Of a DNA stretch of 64,000 nucleotides, positions 61,945-64,000 are shown piece by piece (position 1 is the stretch's first letter; each line of letters starts with the position of its first letter). The notes beneath the pieces are model-generated. The model was not told where the DNA came from, searched no databases, and worked only from the letters and a program-made list of their open reading frames with translations. A program made the translations under genes and the position numbers. Origin of the DNA: Thermodesulfovibrionia bacterium (lineage in GTDB: Bacteria; Nitrospirota; Thermodesulfovibrionia; UBA6902); the NCBI GenBank assembly GCA_020057065.1, contig JAGVGM010000349.1:1-64000 (forward strand), given 5' to 3'.

Positions 61945-64000
61945 TTATTTTATTGGAATTGTAAATTTAAATGTCGAACCCTTTCCTGGTTCCGACTCAA
62001 CCCATATTCGTCCCCCGTGGCGTTCCACTATCTTCTTGCAGATAGCCAGTCCGATTCCCGTTCCGGGATACTTCTCCTTTGTGTGAAGACGCTTGAATAT
62101 GATGAAAATCCTGTCGAAATGTTTAGGGTCGATGCCGATGCCGTTGTCACGAACCTGAAGGACCCATTCATTTTCTTTCTGTTCAGCAGAAATGTGAACG
62201 CGGGGCGTCTCTTTGCCCCGGAATTTGATAGCGTTGGCAATAAGGTTCTGAAATACCTGTACCATCTGCACTTCGTCCGTATGAACAGACGGCAGGTTTT
62301 CATATTTTATATCGGCATGGTTTCTATCAATGACTTTCTTGAGATTGATGGCTGCTTTATAAAGTGCGGAGTTCAGGTCTGTGAACCCGAAAGGCTCACC
62401 GTGTGTCCCAACGCGCGAGTATGTTAGCAGGTCATGCAGGAGCGTTTGCATGTGGGTTGTTCCATTGACGATAAAGGCAATGAAGTCATCAGCGTTCTGG
62501 TCCAGCTTATCTTTATAGCGTTTGCTGATAAGCTGCACATAGCTTGAGACCATGCGGAGCGGCTCCTGAAGGTCGTGGGATGCGATATAGGCAAATTGTT
62601 CAAGCTCCTGATTGGACCTCGAAAGCTCCTCAATCAGCCTTTCACGTTCTTCCTCTGCCTGCTTGCGCTCGGTAGTATCGCGTATAATGGTGGTGAAAAA
62701 AATCCCTTCCTTTGTTTCCCATCTTGCAAGGGAAAGCTCAAGGGGAAATTCATTGCCGTCTTTTCTCACCCCTGTCGTTTCCAACCTCTTTCCGGAAGTT
62801 GTAAGCACCCCTTTTGAAACCGCGCGGTTCATTCCTTTTTGATGATATTCTTTGAACCGTTCCGGCACTATGAATGCAAAGGGTTTGCCTGTTACTTCTT
62901 CTGCCATATAACCAAAGATGGTTTCGGCTCCGCTGTTCCAGAAAATAATGTTCCCATGACTGTCAGCAGATATGATGGCGTCGCTTGCAGTCTGCGCAAC
63001 CGAGCGGAACTTTTCTTCGTTGTTTTTCAGTAATTCAAACAGCCTGCTGTTATAAAGGGCGATTGACGCAAGTTCGCCGAATGCGGCAGACATCCTGGCG
63101 TCGTTTTCCGTGAAGCCCCCGGGTTTATTCCCAAGGCCGAGAAGCCCGACAGTTTCGCCTTTGATTACTAATGGAGCAAACAAAACATTATCAAGCTTTG
63201 TATGCCCATCAGGCATAAAGCTCATCCACCTGCTGTGAGAAAAATCATTTTCATAAACTGCGTTACCTGTGCGGTAAGCCGTTTCACGCAGTCCCCTGAC
63301 AGGCATTGCGAGAGACGGGTCTACAGTACAGGGAAGCCCGCCGGAATCCAAAAAAAGAACCTCATTCTCCATCCCATCCTTTGATAACAGGGCCACATAT
63401 CCTGCGGTCGCTCCGATTAAGCTCTTGCATGAACTGAAAATGAGCTGTGCGGTTTCTTTGAATTCATGCTGGGTTATCACCGCACGGGATGACTCAAGAA
63501 GCGCTGTAACTTCAGCCTGGCTCTGTCTTGAATCGTTTAGGGCGACCCTGAGTTCCTCGGTCCGCTCTTCAACCCGTCTTTCCAGTTCGTCATGCGAACG
63601 CTTCAGTTCCTCCACAGCCCTCCTGCGTTCACGGCGGACTTCAGCTTCCCGAAGTTCCCGTTCCACAGCAGGAACAAGCCTTGTCAGATTGCCTTTTATA
63701 ATATAATCGTGCGCCCCTGCTGTCATTGCGCCAACTGCAATATCCTCGCCGATCTTGCCCGATACAATTATAAACGGAAGGTCCTGACCGCTCTTCTTGA
63801 GAATGTTCAAGGCCGCAAGGCCGCTGAATCTGGGCAGTACGTAATCAGAAATGATTAAGTCCCATTGGCCTTTTTCAAGAGCTGTTTTCATGGATTCAGG
63901 AGTTTCGATACGTTCTGATACAAGCTCATACCCGCCCCGCTTAAGTTCACGGAGCACCAGAAGTGAGTCGTCTTCTGAATCCTCGACGATTAATATGTGG
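61945..64000 (-). CDS. REC-GAF-PAS-histidine kinase, N-terminus cut by the window edge
   Basis: Frame stays open to base 64000 (HILIVEDSEDDSLLVLRELKRGG); FAYIASHDLQEPLRMVSSYVQLI; GTGIGLAICKKIVERHGGRIWVESEPGKGSTFKF. Confidence 0.9.
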   Translation of the reverse strand, partial: HILIVEDSEDDSLLVLRELKRGGYELVSERIETPESMKTALEKGQWDLIISDYVLPRFSGLAALNILKKSGQDLPFIIVSGKIGEDIAVGAMTAGAHDYIIKGNLTRLVPAVERELREAEVRRERRRAVEELKRSHDELERRVEERTEELRVALNDSRQSQAEVTALLESSRAVITQHEFKETAQLIFSSCKSLIGATAGYVALLSKDGMENEVLFLDSGGLPCTVDPSLAMPVRGLRETAYRTGNAVYENDFSHSRWMSFMPDGHTKLDNVLFAPLVIKGETVGLLGLGNKPGGFTENDARMSAAFGELASIALYNSRLFELLKNNEEKFRSVAQTASDAIISADSHGNIIFWNSGAETIFGYMAEEVTGKPFAFIVPERFKEYHQKGMNRAVSKGVLTTSGKRLETTGVRKDGNEFPLELSLARWETKEGIFFTTIIRDTTERKQAEEERERLIEELSRSNQELEQFAYIASHDLQEPLRMVSSYVQLISKRYKDKLDQNADDFIAFIVNGTTHMQTLLHDLLTYSRVGTHGEPFGFTDLNSALYKAAINLKKVIDRNHADIKYENLPSVHTDEVQMVQVFQNLIANAIKFRGKETPRVHISAEQKENEWVLQVRDNGIGIDPKHFDRIFIIFKRLHTKEKYPGTGIGLAICKKIVERHGGRIWVESEPGKGSTFKFTIPIK

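Noticed and set aside
1-64000. DGR reverse transcriptase or template repeat inside the window
   Set aside because: No ORF with RT motifs and no adenine-rich near-copy of the variable regions was seen; it must lie elsewhere if the DGR reading is right.

Overview
This 64 kb bacterial window (lineage not assigned; gene content would fit a Nitrospirota- or deltaproteobacteria-like genome) has two parts. Part A (about 1-46.3 kb) is an array of nine or ten very large secreted multidomain proteins: TSP1, Kazal, PKD, DUF1566/Lcl, CARDB, MopE-type and thrombospondin-3-type acidic repeats, M64-like and other metalloproteases, a dipeptidase-like domain, and an LCAT-like lipase. Eight of them end in the same C-terminal module, finishing in ...GEGYFIYMK[KQ][DE]VTGF[KQN]P-stop. 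Toxin-antitoxin modules, several of them decayed, lie between these genes. The 3' spacers are composites of short periodic repeats plus scars of the family's last codons. The most striking signal is in the 38467-42357 CDS. Its two tandem DUF1566 domains each carry a segment whose differences fall almost only in codon positions 1 and 2 of NNC/NNT codons, while the flanks are nearly identical. This looks like adenine-directed mutagenesis by a diversity-generating retroelement (DGR) whose RT/TR is not in the window. Part B (about 46.4-64 kb) holds a tRNA-Arg(CCT) whose 3' half is duplicated 1.39 kb downstream around a zeta-toxin gene, DUF948 and YtxH genes, a BcrAD/BadFG-type activase with five in-frame intergenic-type repeat insertions, an unlisted bS22/COX24-like micro-ORF, smc, a PilZ gene, and three REC-containing signalling proteins on the minus strand. 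All family assignments were made by reading motifs; no searches were run.
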